Shown: positions 1 through 10,940 of the stretch, piece by piece
How positions within the stretch are numbered: position 1 is the first letter of the stretch
Layout of the letters: each line of letters starts with the position of its first letter
DNA from: Pseudomonas congelans
GTDB lineage: Bacteria; Pseudomonadota; Gammaproteobacteria; Pseudomonadales; Pseudomonadaceae
Assembly: GCF_900103225.1 (NCBI RefSeq)
Contig: NZ_FNJH01000001.1
Coordinates: 1-64,000, forward strand
DNA: 64,000 nt
Direction: 5' to 3'
The notes under the pieces: model-generated
What the model was told of the DNA's origin: nothing
Database searches by the model: none
What the model saw: only the letters and a program-made list of their open reading frames with translations
Translations under genes and position numbers: made by a program

Positions 1-24
1 GTCGGTCCGGCCAGAAGGATCAAC

Positions 25-129
25 TATCGTGCGACGCTCTGCATCGTCATGCCGTTCCGGACGCTTCGCGTCCTTTTGACGACGCAGAGCGTCGCGAACT
101 GCATTCCCACGCTGGAGCGTGAGGAACGA
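25..129. repeat. Intergenic repeat, copy A
   Basis: An approximately 105-base GC-rich repeat that opens with TATCGTGCGACGCTC and closes with a 32-base stretch (98-129) identical to 14424-14455. Inside are short palindromic pieces such as GACGCTCTGC and GCAGAGCGTC. It ends four bases from the guaD stop codon. The second copy lies at 14326-14455. The layout fits the short palindromic intergenic repeats common in P. syringae genomes; that attribution is inference. Confidence 0.75.
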
Positions 130-133
130 GATG

Positions 134-1447
<1,314 letters not shown>

Positions 1448-1464
1448 GGCACTCTCGTTGTGAC

Positions 1465-2304
1465 TCATTGCGACTGACTGCGGCGCGATGCAGGCAGCAG
1501 TCTGGCGATAGGTTCGGCGTTGGCGGTGTGTTGGCCAAAGCTGACATTGTAAGTGGCGATTATTTCCGCGGCGATCGACACCGCGATCTCGATGGGCAGC
1601 TTGCCTTTGACCTCGGCCAGGCCCATCGGGCAACGCATGCGTTGCAGCAGACTGGCGTCGAAACCGCGTTCCCGCAAGCGATGTTCGAACTTGACCCGTT
1701 TGGTTTTCGAGCCGATCAGCCCGAAGTAACCAAAGTCGCCACGCCTGAGGATGGCGGCCGTCAGTTCCAGATCCAGCTGATGGTTGTGGGTCATCACAAT
1801 GCAATAGGTGCCGACCGGCAGTTGCGCGACCTCGTCGACCGGCTCGTCATTGATGATCTTCATCACGCCGTCGGGCATCGGTTCGGGGAATTCCTGCTCA
1901 CGGCTGTCGATCCAGCGCACCCGGCAGGGCAGGCTGGCCAGCAGCGGCACCAGGGCGCGGCCGACGTGACCGGCACCGAACACGGCAATCTGCGCGACGG
2001 GCTCGCCCATCGGTTCGAACAACAGCACGTTCACGCCACCGCAACACTGGCCCAGGCTTGCACCCAGGTTGAAACGTTCCAGGCGCGTCTGCCGAGTGCC
2101 GCTGGCAAGCATCTCGCGGGCGATTTCCATGGCCTTGTATTCCAGGTGCCCGCCACCGATGGTGTCGTGGATGCGCTCGGCGCAGACCACCATTTTCGAT
2201 CCGGCATTGCGCGGCGTGGAGCCCAGCTCTTCGATGATGGTTACCAGAATGCCGGGTTCCCCACGGGCCTGCAGCTCGGCCAGGGCGCTGATCCAGTTGT
2301 TCAT
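1465..2304 (-). CDS. xdhC: Xanthine dehydrogenase accessory protein XdhC
   Basis: Maturation factor that loads the sulfurated molybdenum cofactor into xanthine dehydrogenase. The 279-residue protein has the XdhC/CoxI N-terminal motifs GSTPRNAGSKMVV and GGGHLEYKAMEIA, the cysteine pair in SLGQCCGG, and a Rossmann segment VFGAGHVGRAL. Its ATG overlaps the xdhB stop (ATGA), so the two are translationally coupled. Family and role are established knowledge; the order xdhB-xdhC-guaD supports it. Confidence 0.95.
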   Translation of the reverse strand: MNNWISALAELQARGEPGILVTIIEELGSTPRNAGSKMVVCAERIHDTIGGGHLEYKAMEIAREMLASGTRQTRLERFNLGASLGQCCGGVNVLLFEPMGEPVAQIAVFGAGHVGRALVPLLASLPCRVRWIDSREQEFPEPMPDGVMKIINDEPVDEVAQLPVGTYCIVMTHNHQLDLELTAAILRRGDFGYFGLIGSKTKRVKFEHRLRERGFDASLLQRMRCPMGLAEVKGKLPIEIAVSIAAEIIATYNVSFGQHTANAEPIARLLPASRRSQSQ

Positions 2305-4814
2305 TTCTGCTCCAGGACAGAGTGATCCAGGCCAGGCGCCTTCGCGAGCAAGCTCGCTCCCACAGGCGCATCCTGAATAGGTGAAGACGAGCCTGGCGAA
2401 GCTTCGCTTGTTCGCGAAGAGGCGGAAACAATCGGCTCGGCGCTGGACGCGCGACGAGCAGCGCTGTTCTGACGCATCTGTTCACAGCCCCACAACACTT
2501 TTTCCGGTGTCGCCGGGGCGTCGATGTTCGGTTGATGGCGGTAGTCACCCAGGCTTGCCACAGCGTCCTTGATGGCGCACCAGGCGGCGATGCCGAGCAT
2601 GAACGGCGGCTCGCCGACGGCCTTGGAGTGGAACACCGTGTCTTCCGGGTTCTTGCGGTTCTCTACCAGCTTGATGCGCAGATCTAGCGGCATGTCTGCC
2701 ACTGCCGGGATCTTGTAGGACGCCGGGCCGCTGGTCATCAGCTTGCCCTTGTCGTTCCACACCAGTTCCTCGGTGGTCAGCCAGCCGGCGCCCTGAATAT
2801 AGCCGCCTTCGACCTGACCGATATCGATGGCCGGGTTCAGCGACGCGCCGACGTCGTGCAGGATGTCGGTGCGCAACATCTTGTATTCGCCGGTCAGCGT
2901 ATCGACGATGACCTCCACGCAGGCTGCGCCAAAGGCGTAGTAATAGAACGGCCGGCCACGCGCCTGGCTGCGGTCGTAAAAAATCTTCGGCGTCTTGTAA
3001 TAGCCGGTGCTCGACAGCGACACCTGACCCATCCACGCCAATTGCGCCAGCTCGGCGAACGGCAGGAGCAGCTCGCCGATCCGCACATGGCCGTTGCGGA
3101 ATTCGACATCCGCTTCGCTCACCTGATAGTGCCTGGCGGCAAATTCCACCAGCCGTTGCTTGAGGATTTCAGCGGCATTCTGTGCTGCCTTGCCGTTCAG
3201 GTCGGTGCCGCTCGAGGCCGCAGTGGGCGAGGTATTCGGCACCTTGTCGGTGTTGGTCGCGGTGATCTGGATACGGTCGATGTCCACCTGGAACACCTCG
3301 GCCACGACCTGTGCGACCTTGGTGTTCAAGCCCTGGCCCATTTCGGTGCCGCCATGGTTCAGGTGGATGCTGCCGTCGGTGTAGATATGAATCAGCGCAC
3401 CGGCCTGATTGAGAAAGCTGGCGGTAAACGAGATGCCGAACTTGACCGGTGTCAGCGCCAAGCCTTTTTTCAGTACCGGGCTGCCGGCATTGAAAGCGCG
3501 AATCGCTTCGCGGCGCTCGGCGTACTGGCTGCTCTGCTCAAGGTCGGCGGTCATCTCTTCCAGCAGGTTGTGTTCGACCGTCTGGTAATAGTGGGTGACG
3601 TTACGCTCGGTCTTGCCGTAATAGTTGGCCTTGCGCACGTGCAGCGGGTCTTTGCCGAGGAAGCGTGCAATGCAGTCCATGACCTCTTCGATGGCGACCA
3701 TGCCCTGCGGGCCACCAAAGCCCCGGTAGGCGGTGTTGGACGCGGTGTGCGTCTTGCAGCGGTGACCGTTGACAGTGGCCTCACCCAGGTAATAAGCGTT
3801 ATCGGCATGAAACATGGCGCGGTCGACGATGGACGCCGAGAGGTCCGGCGAATAGCCGCAGTTGCCGGCCAGATCCAGCTGTATGCCCTGCAAACGTCCG
3901 TCATCGTCGAAACCCACGTCGTACTCGATGTAGAACGGGTGGCGTTTGCCGGTCATCTGCATGTCTTCGAAGCGTTGCAGGCGCATCTTGGTGGGCTGGC
4001 CGGTCAGGCGGGCAATCACTGCGCACAGGCAGGCCGGGCTGGCCGCCTGGGTTTCCTTGCCGCCAAAACCACCGCCCATGCGGCGCATGTCGACCACGAT
4101 GCGGTTCATCGGCACGCCCAGAACCTCGGCCACCAGCTTCTGGATTTCCGTGGGGTTCTGGGTCGAGCAATAGACGATCATGCCGCCGTCTTCGGTCGGC
4201 ATCACCGAGGAGATTTGGGTTTCCAGGTAGAAATGTTCCTGGCCGCCAATGTGCAGGTTGCCCTGCAGGCGGTGGGTTGCGCGCGCCAGTGCTGCGGCGG
4301 AGTCACCGCGCTTGTGCGTATGGCTGTCGAGCACGAAGTGCTTCTGGCGCAGGGCCTGGACCACATCCAGCACCGGTGGCAGGTCTTGGTATTCGATGAT
4401 CGCCGCCATGGCCGCCTGGCGTGCAATGTCCAGATCGCGGGCCGCCACGGCGAGCACCGGTTGCCCGACGAACTCCACCTTGTCGATAGCCAGCAGCGGG
4501 TCGCCGGGCAGCAACGGCCCGATGTCCTTCAGCCCCGGAATATCCTCATGGGTAATCGCAATGCGCACACCTTCGAAGGCGTAGCAGGGCGAGGTATCGA
4601 TGCTGACGATTCGCGCATGGGCACGGTCGGAAAGGCGCGCGTACGCGTGCAACTGGTTGGGGAATTCCAGGCGATCATCGATGTACACCGCTTCGCCGGA
4701 CACATGCTTGTCGGCACTGTCGTGCTTGACGCTGCGGCCCACGCCGGTGCTCAGACCCTGCTGAAATACCGCAAGCATCTCTGCCTGGGTGATGGGTGTG
4801 GAATGCTCAGACAT
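2301..4814 (-). CDS. xdhB: Xanthine dehydrogenase, molybdopterin-binding large subunit
   Basis: Catalytic molybdenum subunit oxidising hypoxanthine and xanthine to urate. Visible family motifs include GGGFGGKETQ, TAYRGFGGPQG, the PTAASSGTDLNGKAAQNA region and the catalytic glutamate in KAVGEPPFMLG. At 837 residues it is longer than usual for the family: after WGCEQMRQ the frame runs on for about 55 low-complexity residues ending in PVGASLLAKAPGLDH. That tail is encoded by two facing REP palindromes (2335-2423). It overlaps xdhA upstream by 8 bases and xdhC downstream by 4. The enzyme call is firm; whether the tail affects function is unknown. Confidence 0.96.
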   Translation of the reverse strand: MSEHSTPITQAEMLAVFQQGLSTGVGRSVKHDSADKHVSGEAVYIDDRLEFPNQLHAYARLSDRAHARIVSIDTSPCYAFEGVRIAITHEDIPGLKDIGPLLPGDPLLAIDKVEFVGQPVLAVAARDLDIARQAAMAAIIEYQDLPPVLDVVQALRQKHFVLDSHTHKRGDSAAALARATHRLQGNLHIGGQEHFYLETQISSVMPTEDGGMIVYCSTQNPTEIQKLVAEVLGVPMNRIVVDMRRMGGGFGGKETQAASPACLCAVIARLTGQPTKMRLQRFEDMQMTGKRHPFYIEYDVGFDDDGRLQGIQLDLAGNCGYSPDLSASIVDRAMFHADNAYYLGEATVNGHRCKTHTASNTAYRGFGGPQGMVAIEEVMDCIARFLGKDPLHVRKANYYGKTERNVTHYYQTVEHNLLEEMTADLEQSSQYAERREAIRAFNAGSPVLKKGLALTPVKFGISFTASFLNQAGALIHIYTDGSIHLNHGGTEMGQGLNTKVAQVVAEVFQVDIDRIQITATNTDKVPNTSPTAASSGTDLNGKAAQNAAEILKQRLVEFAARHYQVSEADVEFRNGHVRIGELLLPFAELAQLAWMGQVSLSSTGYYKTPKIFYDRSQARGRPFYYYAFGAACVEVIVDTLTGEYKMLRTDILHDVGASLNPAIDIGQVEGGYIQGAGWLTTEELVWNDKGKLMTSGPASYKIPAVADMPLDLRIKLVENRKNPEDTVFHSKAVGEPPFMLGIAAWCAIKDAVASLGDYRHQPNIDAPATPEKVLWGCEQMRQNSAARRASSAEPIVSASSRTSEASPGSSSPIQDAPVGASLLAKAPGLDHSVLEQK
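2335..2423. repeat. Pair of inverted REP palindromes inside the xdhB 3' end
   Basis: On the plus strand 2338-2369 reads CCTTCGCGAGCAAGCTCGCT followed by CCCACAGGCGC, a classic Pseudomonas REP sequence. On the minus strand 2423-2391 reads GCCTCTTCGCGAACAAGCGA then AGCTTCGCC, a diverged REP in the opposite direction. Two REPs facing each other about 20 bases apart make a REP doublet (REPIN-like). It is wholly coding: it lies in the last 50 codons of xdhB and stops just before xdhC. Confidence 0.8.
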
Positions 4815-6261
4815 AGTCAGTCACCCGCGTTGGAACGGCTGGGGTCTGTAACTCGATGAAGTACTTGCGCAGCAGGTTCTGCGCACTCAACAGGCGGTAC
4901 TCCTTGCTCGCCCGGAAATCCGACAGCGGGGTGAAGTCCTCGCTCAGCGCTGCGCAAGCGCGTTCGACGGTCGCATGGCTCCACGGCTGTCCGATCAGCG
5001 CCTTTTCGCAGGCCGCTGCACGCTTGGGGATCGCCGCCATACCACCGAACGCTACGCGAGCCTCGTGGATGACGCCGCCTTCCAGGGTCAGACGAAAAGC
5101 CGCGCAGACCGCCGAGATATCATCGTCCAGTCGTTTGGAGACTTTGTAGGCCCGAAACGTCTGCCGGGGATTGGCTGTCGGCACGATGATCTTTTCGATG
5201 AACTCGCTTTCCTGGCGGGCGGTGACCTTGTAGTCGATGAAATAGTCTTCCAGCGCCAGGGTGCGCTGACTGTTGCCTTTGCGCAGCACGACCTGCGCGC
5301 CAAGGGCGATCAGCAGCGGCGGGGAGTCGCCGATGGGGGAGGCGTTGCCGATGTTGCCACCCAGCGTGCCCTGATTGCGGATCTGCAACGAAGCAAAGCG
5401 CTGCAGTAACTCGCCGAAGTCCGGGTATTCGGCCTTGAGTGCTGCATAACAGTCGGTCAACGGGGTCGCCGCACCGATCTCCAGGCGGTCGTCGAAACGC
5501 TTCACGCCCTTCATCTCGTCAATGTGCCCGACGTAAATCATCACCGGCAGCTGTTTGTGAAACTGCGTGACTTCCAGGGCCAGATCGGTGCCGCCGGCCA
5601 GCAGGCGCGCCTGTGGATGGCTGTCGTAGAGATCCGCCAGATCCGCCACGGTCAGCGGAATGAAGCAGCGTTTTTCGCCGTCATTCAGTTCATCCGTGCG
5701 GGCCGGAGCGATGGCGCGCAGGCGCTCGACGGTCTGCGCCTGGCGCTGATCGAACTGGTCCGGCAGGCGCTGCGCGCAAGACTGCTCGGCGGCGGCCAGA
5801 ATAGGGCGATAGCCGGTGCAGCGACACAGGTTGCCGGCCAGGGCTTCGTGGGCCTGATGGGGATCGGCTTCGCTGCTGTTCTTTTGCAGGGCAAACAGCG
5901 ACATCACAAAGCCCGGGGTACAAAAGCCGCATTGCGAGCCATGACACTCGACCATCGCCTTCTGCACGCTGTGCAGCTGGCCCTGATGCTTGAGGTCTTC
6001 GACGCTGATCAATTGCTTGCCGTGCAGCGAAGCCATGAACGTCAGGCACGAATTGAGGCTGCGATAACGCAGCGCTTGCTCGCCGTCGGCGTCACTGTGC
6101 AACTCGCCAACCACGACGGTGCACGCACCGCAGTCGCCACTGGCGCAACCTTCCTTGGTACCGGGCTTGTGTGCCTGCTCACGCAGGTAGGTCAGCACGG
6201 TCATGTTCGGATTAAGGCTGCGCTCGGTTTTTAGCTCTTGGTTCAAAAGGAACTGAATCAC
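4807..6261 (-). CDS. xdhA: Xanthine dehydrogenase, iron-sulfur/FAD small subunit
   Basis: Electron-transfer subunit carrying two 2Fe-2S clusters and FAD. In the 484 residues the N-terminal ferredoxin cysteines are at about 39, 44 and 47 (CASGDCGACTVVVG) plus NSCLTF; the second cluster uses CGFCTPGF and CRCTGYRPI (about 112-150). An FAD domain follows, with LAGGTDLALEV and LGGNIGNASPIGD, then the CO dehydrogenase flavoprotein C-terminal domain. The start is a GTG at 6261 with GAGGG ten bases ahead. First gene of the purine operon; a GntR regulator is divergent across 276 bases. Confidence 0.96.
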   Translation of the reverse strand: MIQFLLNQELKTERSLNPNMTVLTYLREQAHKPGTKEGCASGDCGACTVVVGELHSDADGEQALRYRSLNSCLTFMASLHGKQLISVEDLKHQGQLHSVQKAMVECHGSQCGFCTPGFVMSLFALQKNSSEADPHQAHEALAGNLCRCTGYRPILAAAEQSCAQRLPDQFDQRQAQTVERLRAIAPARTDELNDGEKRCFIPLTVADLADLYDSHPQARLLAGGTDLALEVTQFHKQLPVMIYVGHIDEMKGVKRFDDRLEIGAATPLTDCYAALKAEYPDFGELLQRFASLQIRNQGTLGGNIGNASPIGDSPPLLIALGAQVVLRKGNSQRTLALEDYFIDYKVTARQESEFIEKIIVPTANPRQTFRAYKVSKRLDDDISAVCAAFRLTLEGGVIHEARVAFGGMAAIPKRAAACEKALIGQPWSHATVERACAALSEDFTPLSDFRASKEYRLLSAQNLLRKYFIELQTPAVPTRVTDYV

Positions 6262-6338
6262 GGCGCAAAGCCCTCACGTTTATTGTCATCAGACATGTCA
6301 ATGAATCTATCAGCTCTGTTTATTGAGTCAATTTGTTT

Positions 6339-6354
6339 CTGACTTCAGAGTCAG
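6339..6354. promoter_or_regulatory. Inverted repeat in the xdhA/GntR intergenic region
   Basis: CTGACT-TCAG-AGTCAG is a perfect 6-base inverted repeat with a 4-base spacer. It sits 78 bases upstream of xdhA and 184 bases upstream of the divergent GntR gene. A palindrome between a GntR-family regulator and its neighbouring catabolic operon is a plausible operator; binding is inference. Confidence 0.4.
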
Positions 6355-6537
6355 GAAATTGAGTTTTTCGGCCATCTGCCGATCAAAGAGCCTCTGGTTC
6401 TTGAATCGCCTGCCGGCTGTATTCAAGGTTTTGCGTATTTCGTGCCAGTTTCCGTGTTTATGGCCCTGCGCCACCCGTGCCGGTTGCGATACACTCCGCG
6501 ACTTGCATGCGGAACTGGTTTTTTCTGAAGGATAGTC

Positions 6538-7197
6538 ATGACGTTCAAGGCCCCGGACAGCCTCGCTGAGCAAATTGCTCATCATCTTGCCGAGCGGATC
6601 ATTCGCGGTGAGCTCAAGCCTGGAGAGCGTATCCAGGAGCAGAAAGTCACGCAGGCGTTGAACGTCAGCCGTGGCTCCGTGCGCGAAGCATTGCTGATTC
6701 TGGAGCGCCGCCACCTTGTGGTGATCCTGCCGCGGCGTGGCGCACAGGTCACGGTGCTCAACGCACACAACGTCACCAGCCTGTGCAGCCTGATGAGCGA
6801 ACTGTACATTCTGCTGGCCAATGCGGTTGTGGAGCGCTGGAAGACCGAGGATGATCTTGCGCCGTTCGTGCAGATACAACGGCGTCTGCAGGCCAGTTTC
6901 GAGCAGCAGGACGTCAAGGCATTCGTCGAAGAGAGCTTCAATGTCATGCGCGCGGCCTATCCATTCGCCAACAACCCGTACCTCGAGGAAACCGTCGAGA
7001 ACCTACAGCCTTCCATGAGCCGCAGCTATTTCCTCGCGCTCGAGCAACGCAAGGCCGATATGGGCGACTACCTGGCGTTGTTCGACGAACTGCTTGGCGC
7101 AGTCATGGTGCGGGATGTGCCGAAGATTCGTGTCGTGCTGGTCAGCTACTGTCAGCGCAGCTGCCAGTTGGTGCTGGCCGCCCTGGCAGCGGGCTGA
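6538..7197 (+). CDS. GntR family transcriptional regulator (FadR/FCD type)
   Basis: DNA-binding regulator of 219 residues, likely controlling the divergent xanthine dehydrogenase operon. The N-terminal winged helix-turn-helix shows SLAEQIAHHLAERIIRGELK, PGERIQEQ and LNVSRGSVREALLILERR (residues 5-60), characteristic of GntR. The all-helical C-terminal part (about 75-219) matches FCD length, but the usual metal-binding histidine of the F-H-x-A-L segment is not apparent (NVMRAAYPFANNPYLEE). A GAAGGA ribosome site precedes the ATG. The stop lies 4 bases before smc. Ligand unknown; a purine metabolite is a guess from context. Confidence 0.85.
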   Translation: MTFKAPDSLAEQIAHHLAERIIRGELKPGERIQEQKVTQALNVSRGSVREALLILERRHLVVILPRRGAQVTVLNAHNVTSLCSLMSELYILLANAVVERWKTEDDLAPFVQIQRRLQASFEQQDVKAFVEESFNVMRAAYPFANNPYLEETVENLQPSMSRSYFLALEQRKADMGDYLALFDELLGAVMVRDVPKIRVVLVSYCQRSCQLVLAALAAG

Positions 7198-7201
7198 CGC
7201 C

Positions 7202-10200
7202 GTGCGCCTGAAGTGCATCAAGCTGGCGGGGTTCAAATCTTTCGTCGACCCCACCACGGTGAACTTCCCCAGCAACATGGCGGCTGTCGTCGGCCCCAAT
7301 GGCTGTGGCAAATCCAACATCATCGATGCCGTGCGCTGGGTCATGGGCGAAAGCTCGGCCAAGAACCTGCGCGGCGAGTCGATGACCGATGTCATCTTCA
7401 ACGGCTCCACCAGCCGCAAACCGGTCAGCCAGGCCAGCATCGAACTGGTGTTCGACAACTCCGACGGCACGCTGGTGGGCGAGTACGCGGCATATGCGGA
7501 AATCTCCATTCGCCGCAAAGTGACCCGCGACAGCCAGAACAGCTACTACCTGAACGGCACAAAATGCCGCCGTCGCGACATCACCGACATCTTCCTCGGC
7601 ACCGGCCTGGGGCCGCGCAGCTATTCGATCATCGAACAGGGCATGATCTCCAAGCTGATCGAAGCCAAGCCCGAAGACCTGCGCAACTTCATCGAAGAAG
7701 CCGCGGGCATCTCCAAGTACAAGGAGCGGCGCCGCGAAACCGAAAACCGTATTCGTCGTACCCATGAAAACCTGGCACGCCTGACCGACCTGCGTGAGGA
7801 GCTCGAGCGTCAGCTGGAGCGTCTGCACCGGCAGGCTCAGGCCGCCGAGAAGTATCAGGAATACAAGGCCGAAGAGCGCCAGCTGAAAGCGCAATTGTCG
7901 GCCCTGCGCTGGCAAGCGCTGAATGATCTGGTGGGGCAGCGCGAGGCTGTTATCGGCAATCAGGAGGTCGGCTTCGAGGCGCTGGTGGCCGATCAGCGCA
8001 GTGCCGATGCCAGTATCGAAAGGCTGCGTGACGGCCACCATGACCTGTCCGAGCGCTTCAACCTGGTGCAGGGCCGCTTTTATTCGGTCGGCGGCGATAT
8101 TGCCCGCGTCGAGCAGAGCATTCAGCACGGTCAGCAGCGACTGCGCCAACTGCAGGATGACCTGCGCGAAGCCGAGCGTGCCCGCCAGGAAACCGAATCG
8201 CACCTTGGGCACGACACCACGTTGCTCGCTACCCTTGGCGAAGAGCTGGAGATGCTCGAGCCCGAGCAGGAAATGACCAGCGCCGCCGCCGAGGAGTCGG
8301 CGATCGCTCTGGAAGACGCCGAAGCGGCCATGCAGGGCTGGCAGGAGAAGTGGGACGTCTTCAATCAGCAATCCGCCGAGCCGCAGCGTCAGGCCCAAGT
8401 CCAGCAGTCACGTATTCAGCAACTGGAACAGAGCATCGAACGATTGGCCGAGCGCCAGCGACGTCTGGCCGAAGAGCGCCAACTGCTGGCCGCCGACCCG
8501 GAAGACGCGGCCATTCTGGAATTGAGCGAAGACCTCGCCACCCGCGACATGACCCTTGAAGAGCTGAACATGGGCGAAGAGCAGGCGGTCGAGCGGCTTG
8601 AGCAATTACGCGAAGCATTGCAGCAGGCCAGTCAGGCGCAACAGCAGGCGCAGGGCGAGCTGCAACGTCTCAACGGCCGGCTGGCGTCTCTGGAGGCGCT
8701 GCAGCAGGCAGCACTTGATCCGGACACCGGCACCGCCGAGTGGCTGCGTGATCAGCAACTGGCCGAGCGACCGCGTCTGGCCGAAGGGCTGAGCGTCGAA
8801 GCTGGCTGGGAAATGGCCGTGGAAACCGTGCTTGGCGCGGATTTGCAGGCCGTGCTGGTGGATGACTTCGACGGGTTCGATCTGGCCGGTTTTCAGCAGG
8901 GCGATCTGCGCTTGCTCAGCGCGGGTGCTGACACGGTTCGCGCGCCGGGCAGCCTGCTGGAAAAGGTCGACAGCATGGTTGACCTGTCCGCCTGGCTGGG
9001 CCAGGTGATTCCGGTCGAGAATCTGGACGAGGCGCTGGCGCGACGTGCACAACTCGGCGCCGGGCAGAGCCTGATCAGTCGTGACGGCTACTGGGTGGGG
9101 CGGCACTTTTTGCGTGTACGCCGCGCCAGTGAAGCGCAGAGCGGTGTGCTGGCTCGCGGTCAGGAATTGCAGCGGCTGGGTCTGGAACGCGATGAGCGCG
9201 AGGCTACGCTGGCCACCCTGGAAGAGCAGTTGCTGGTTTTGCGCGAGCAACAGTCGCAGGAGGAAGACGCGCGTGAGCAGTTGCGCCGTCGCGTGCAGGA
9301 CGAAACCCGTCAGCAAAGCGAACTGAAAGCGCAGCTGTCGGCGGTTCGGGTAAAAGTCGAGCAGTTGACCCTGCGGCGCACCCGCCTTGATGAAGAGTTG
9401 GCCGAGCTGGGCGAGCAGCGCGCTGTCGAGCACGAACACCTTGGCGAATCGCGCCTGCAATTGCAGGACGCACTGGACAGCATGGCGCAGGATACCGAGC
9501 AGCGCGAGGTGCTCCAGGCCCAGCGCGACGCGCTGCGTGAGCGTCTGGACCGGATACGTCAGGATGCGCGGCAACACAAGGATCACAGTCATCAACTGGC
9601 GGTGCGTCTGGGCTCGATCAAGGCGCAATACGATTCGACCCGTCAGGCGCTGGAGCGCCTGCGCATGCAGTCCGAAAGACTTACCGAGAAGCGCGAGCAG
9701 CTGAGCCTGAATCTGGAGGAGGGCGAGGCCCCGCTCGAAGAGCTGCGTCTCAAGCTTGAAGAGCTGCTGGAGCGGCGCATGGTGGTCGATGACGAAATGC
9801 GCATCGCCAAGAACGCACTCGAAGACGCTGACCGCGAATTGCGTGAGGCAGAAAAGCGCCGGACCCAGGCCGAGCAGCAATCGCAGCTGCTGCGTGGCCA
9901 GCTGGAACAACAGCGCCTGGAGTGGCAGGCACTGACGGTGCGGCGCAAAGCCTTGCAGGACCAGTTGCATGAAGACGGCTATGACCTGCACGGCGTGCTC
10001 GCAACCTTGACGCCGGAAGCCAGCGAACAGGCCGCCGAGCAGCAACTGGAAAGCATCGCCGGGCGTATTCAGCGTCTGGGCGCGATCAACCTCGCGGCTA
10101 TCGACGAGTATCAGCAGCAGTCCGAGCGCAAACGCTATCTGGATGCGCAGGATGCCGATCTGGTCGAAGCGCTGGACACACTGGAAAACGTCATCCGCAA

Positions 10201-10690
10201 GATCGACAAGGAGACCCGAAACCGCTTCAAGGATACCTTCGATCAGATAAACAGCGGAATTCAGGCACTTTTCCCAAAAGTTTTCGGTGGCGGCTCCGCT
10301 TATTTGGAACTGACGGGCGAAGATCTACTCGATACTGGGGTGACAATCATGGCGCGCCCCCCCGGCAAGAAGAACAGCACCATTCATTTGCTGTCCGGCG
10401 GTGAAAAGGCCCTGACGGCGCTGGCACTGGTTTTTGCCATTTTCAAACTCAATCCTGCGCCGTTTTGCATGCTTGACGAGGTGGATGCGCCGCTGGATGA
10501 CGCCAACGTGGGTCGCTATGCGCGGTTGGTGAAAGAAATGTCACAAACGGTGCAGTTCATCTACATCACCCACAACAAGATCGCCATGGAAATGGCCGAT
10601 CAACTGATGGGGGTGACGATGCACGAGCCCGGTTGTTCGCGGCTGGTAGCGGTGGATGTGGAGCAGGCGATGGCGCTGGTGGATGCCTGA
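7202..10690 (+). CDS. smc: Chromosome segregation ATPase SMC
   Basis: Large condensin ATPase that compacts and segregates chromosomes. The 1162-residue protein begins at a GTG (MRLKCIKLAGFKSFVD), a length typical of pseudomonad SMC. It has Walker A GPNGCGKSN near residue 32, two long heptad-rich coiled coils split by a hinge (about 510-650), the ABC signature LLSGGEKALTALAL, and Walker B CMLDEVDAPLDD near the C-terminus. Upstream in-frame codons overlap the GntR gene and are not part of it. zipA and ligA follow, the usual Pseudomonas order. Confidence 0.97.
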   Translation: MRLKCIKLAGFKSFVDPTTVNFPSNMAAVVGPNGCGKSNIIDAVRWVMGESSAKNLRGESMTDVIFNGSTSRKPVSQASIELVFDNSDGTLVGEYAAYAEISIRRKVTRDSQNSYYLNGTKCRRRDITDIFLGTGLGPRSYSIIEQGMISKLIEAKPEDLRNFIEEAAGISKYKERRRETENRIRRTHENLARLTDLREELERQLERLHRQAQAAEKYQEYKAEERQLKAQLSALRWQALNDLVGQREAVIGNQEVGFEALVADQRSADASIERLRDGHHDLSERFNLVQGRFYSVGGDIARVEQSIQHGQQRLRQLQDDLREAERARQETESHLGHDTTLLATLGEELEMLEPEQEMTSAAAEESAIALEDAEAAMQGWQEKWDVFNQQSAEPQRQAQVQQSRIQQLEQSIERLAERQRRLAEERQLLAADPEDAAILELSEDLATRDMTLEELNMGEEQAVERLEQLREALQQASQAQQQAQGELQRLNGRLASLEALQQAALDPDTGTAEWLRDQQLAERPRLAEGLSVEAGWEMAVETVLGADLQAVLVDDFDGFDLAGFQQGDLRLLSAGADTVRAPGSLLEKVDSMVDLSAWLGQVIPVENLDEALARRAQLGAGQSLISRDGYWVGRHFLRVRRASEAQSGVLARGQELQRLGLERDEREATLATLEEQLLVLREQQSQEEDAREQLRRRVQDETRQQSELKAQLSAVRVKVEQLTLRRTRLDEELAELGEQRAVEHEHLGESRLQLQDALDSMAQDTEQREVLQAQRDALRERLDRIRQDARQHKDHSHQLAVRLGSIKAQYDSTRQALERLRMQSERLTEKREQLSLNLEEGEAPLEELRLKLEELLERRMVVDDEMRIAKNALEDADRELREAEKRRTQAEQQSQLLRGQLEQQRLEWQALTVRRKALQDQLHEDGYDLHGVLATLTPEASEQAAEQQLESIAGRIQRLGAINLAAIDEYQQQSERKRYLDAQDADLVEALDTLENVIRKIDKETRNRFKDTFDQINSGIQALFPKVFGGGSAYLELTGEDLLDTGVTIMARPPGKKNSTIHLLSGGEKALTALALVFAIFKLNPAPFCMLDEVDAPLDDANVGRYARLVKEMSQTVQFIYITHNKIAMEMADQLMGVTMHEPGCSRLVAVDVEQAMALVDA

Positions 10691-10940
10691 TTCAAGGCCT
10701 CGTTCTACGGCCAGATCGCTGCCCGGAGGCCTGAAAATGCGACGCTTGTACATTGGATGGCAATTTGGTCGGCGAAGAGACGTAACAGACGGTGTAAAGT
10801 TACCTTTGGTCGTGCTAGTTTAGTGACCACTTTTTGTTTTCGCGTGGGCGAATTGCCAGTCAGAACATAGACTTGGCACCACGTATTAAAGGGGTTTAGG
10901 CCCTTATTTTCAGATTTCTTCATTAGAGGCACTGGATTAC

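Noticed and set aside
2856..4859. 667-codon plus-strand frame over xdhB
   Set aside because: Antisense shadow of xdhB; no motif is recognisable in it.
8606..10045. 479-codon minus-strand frame over smc
   Set aside because: Leucine-rich antisense of the SMC coiled coil; not a gene.
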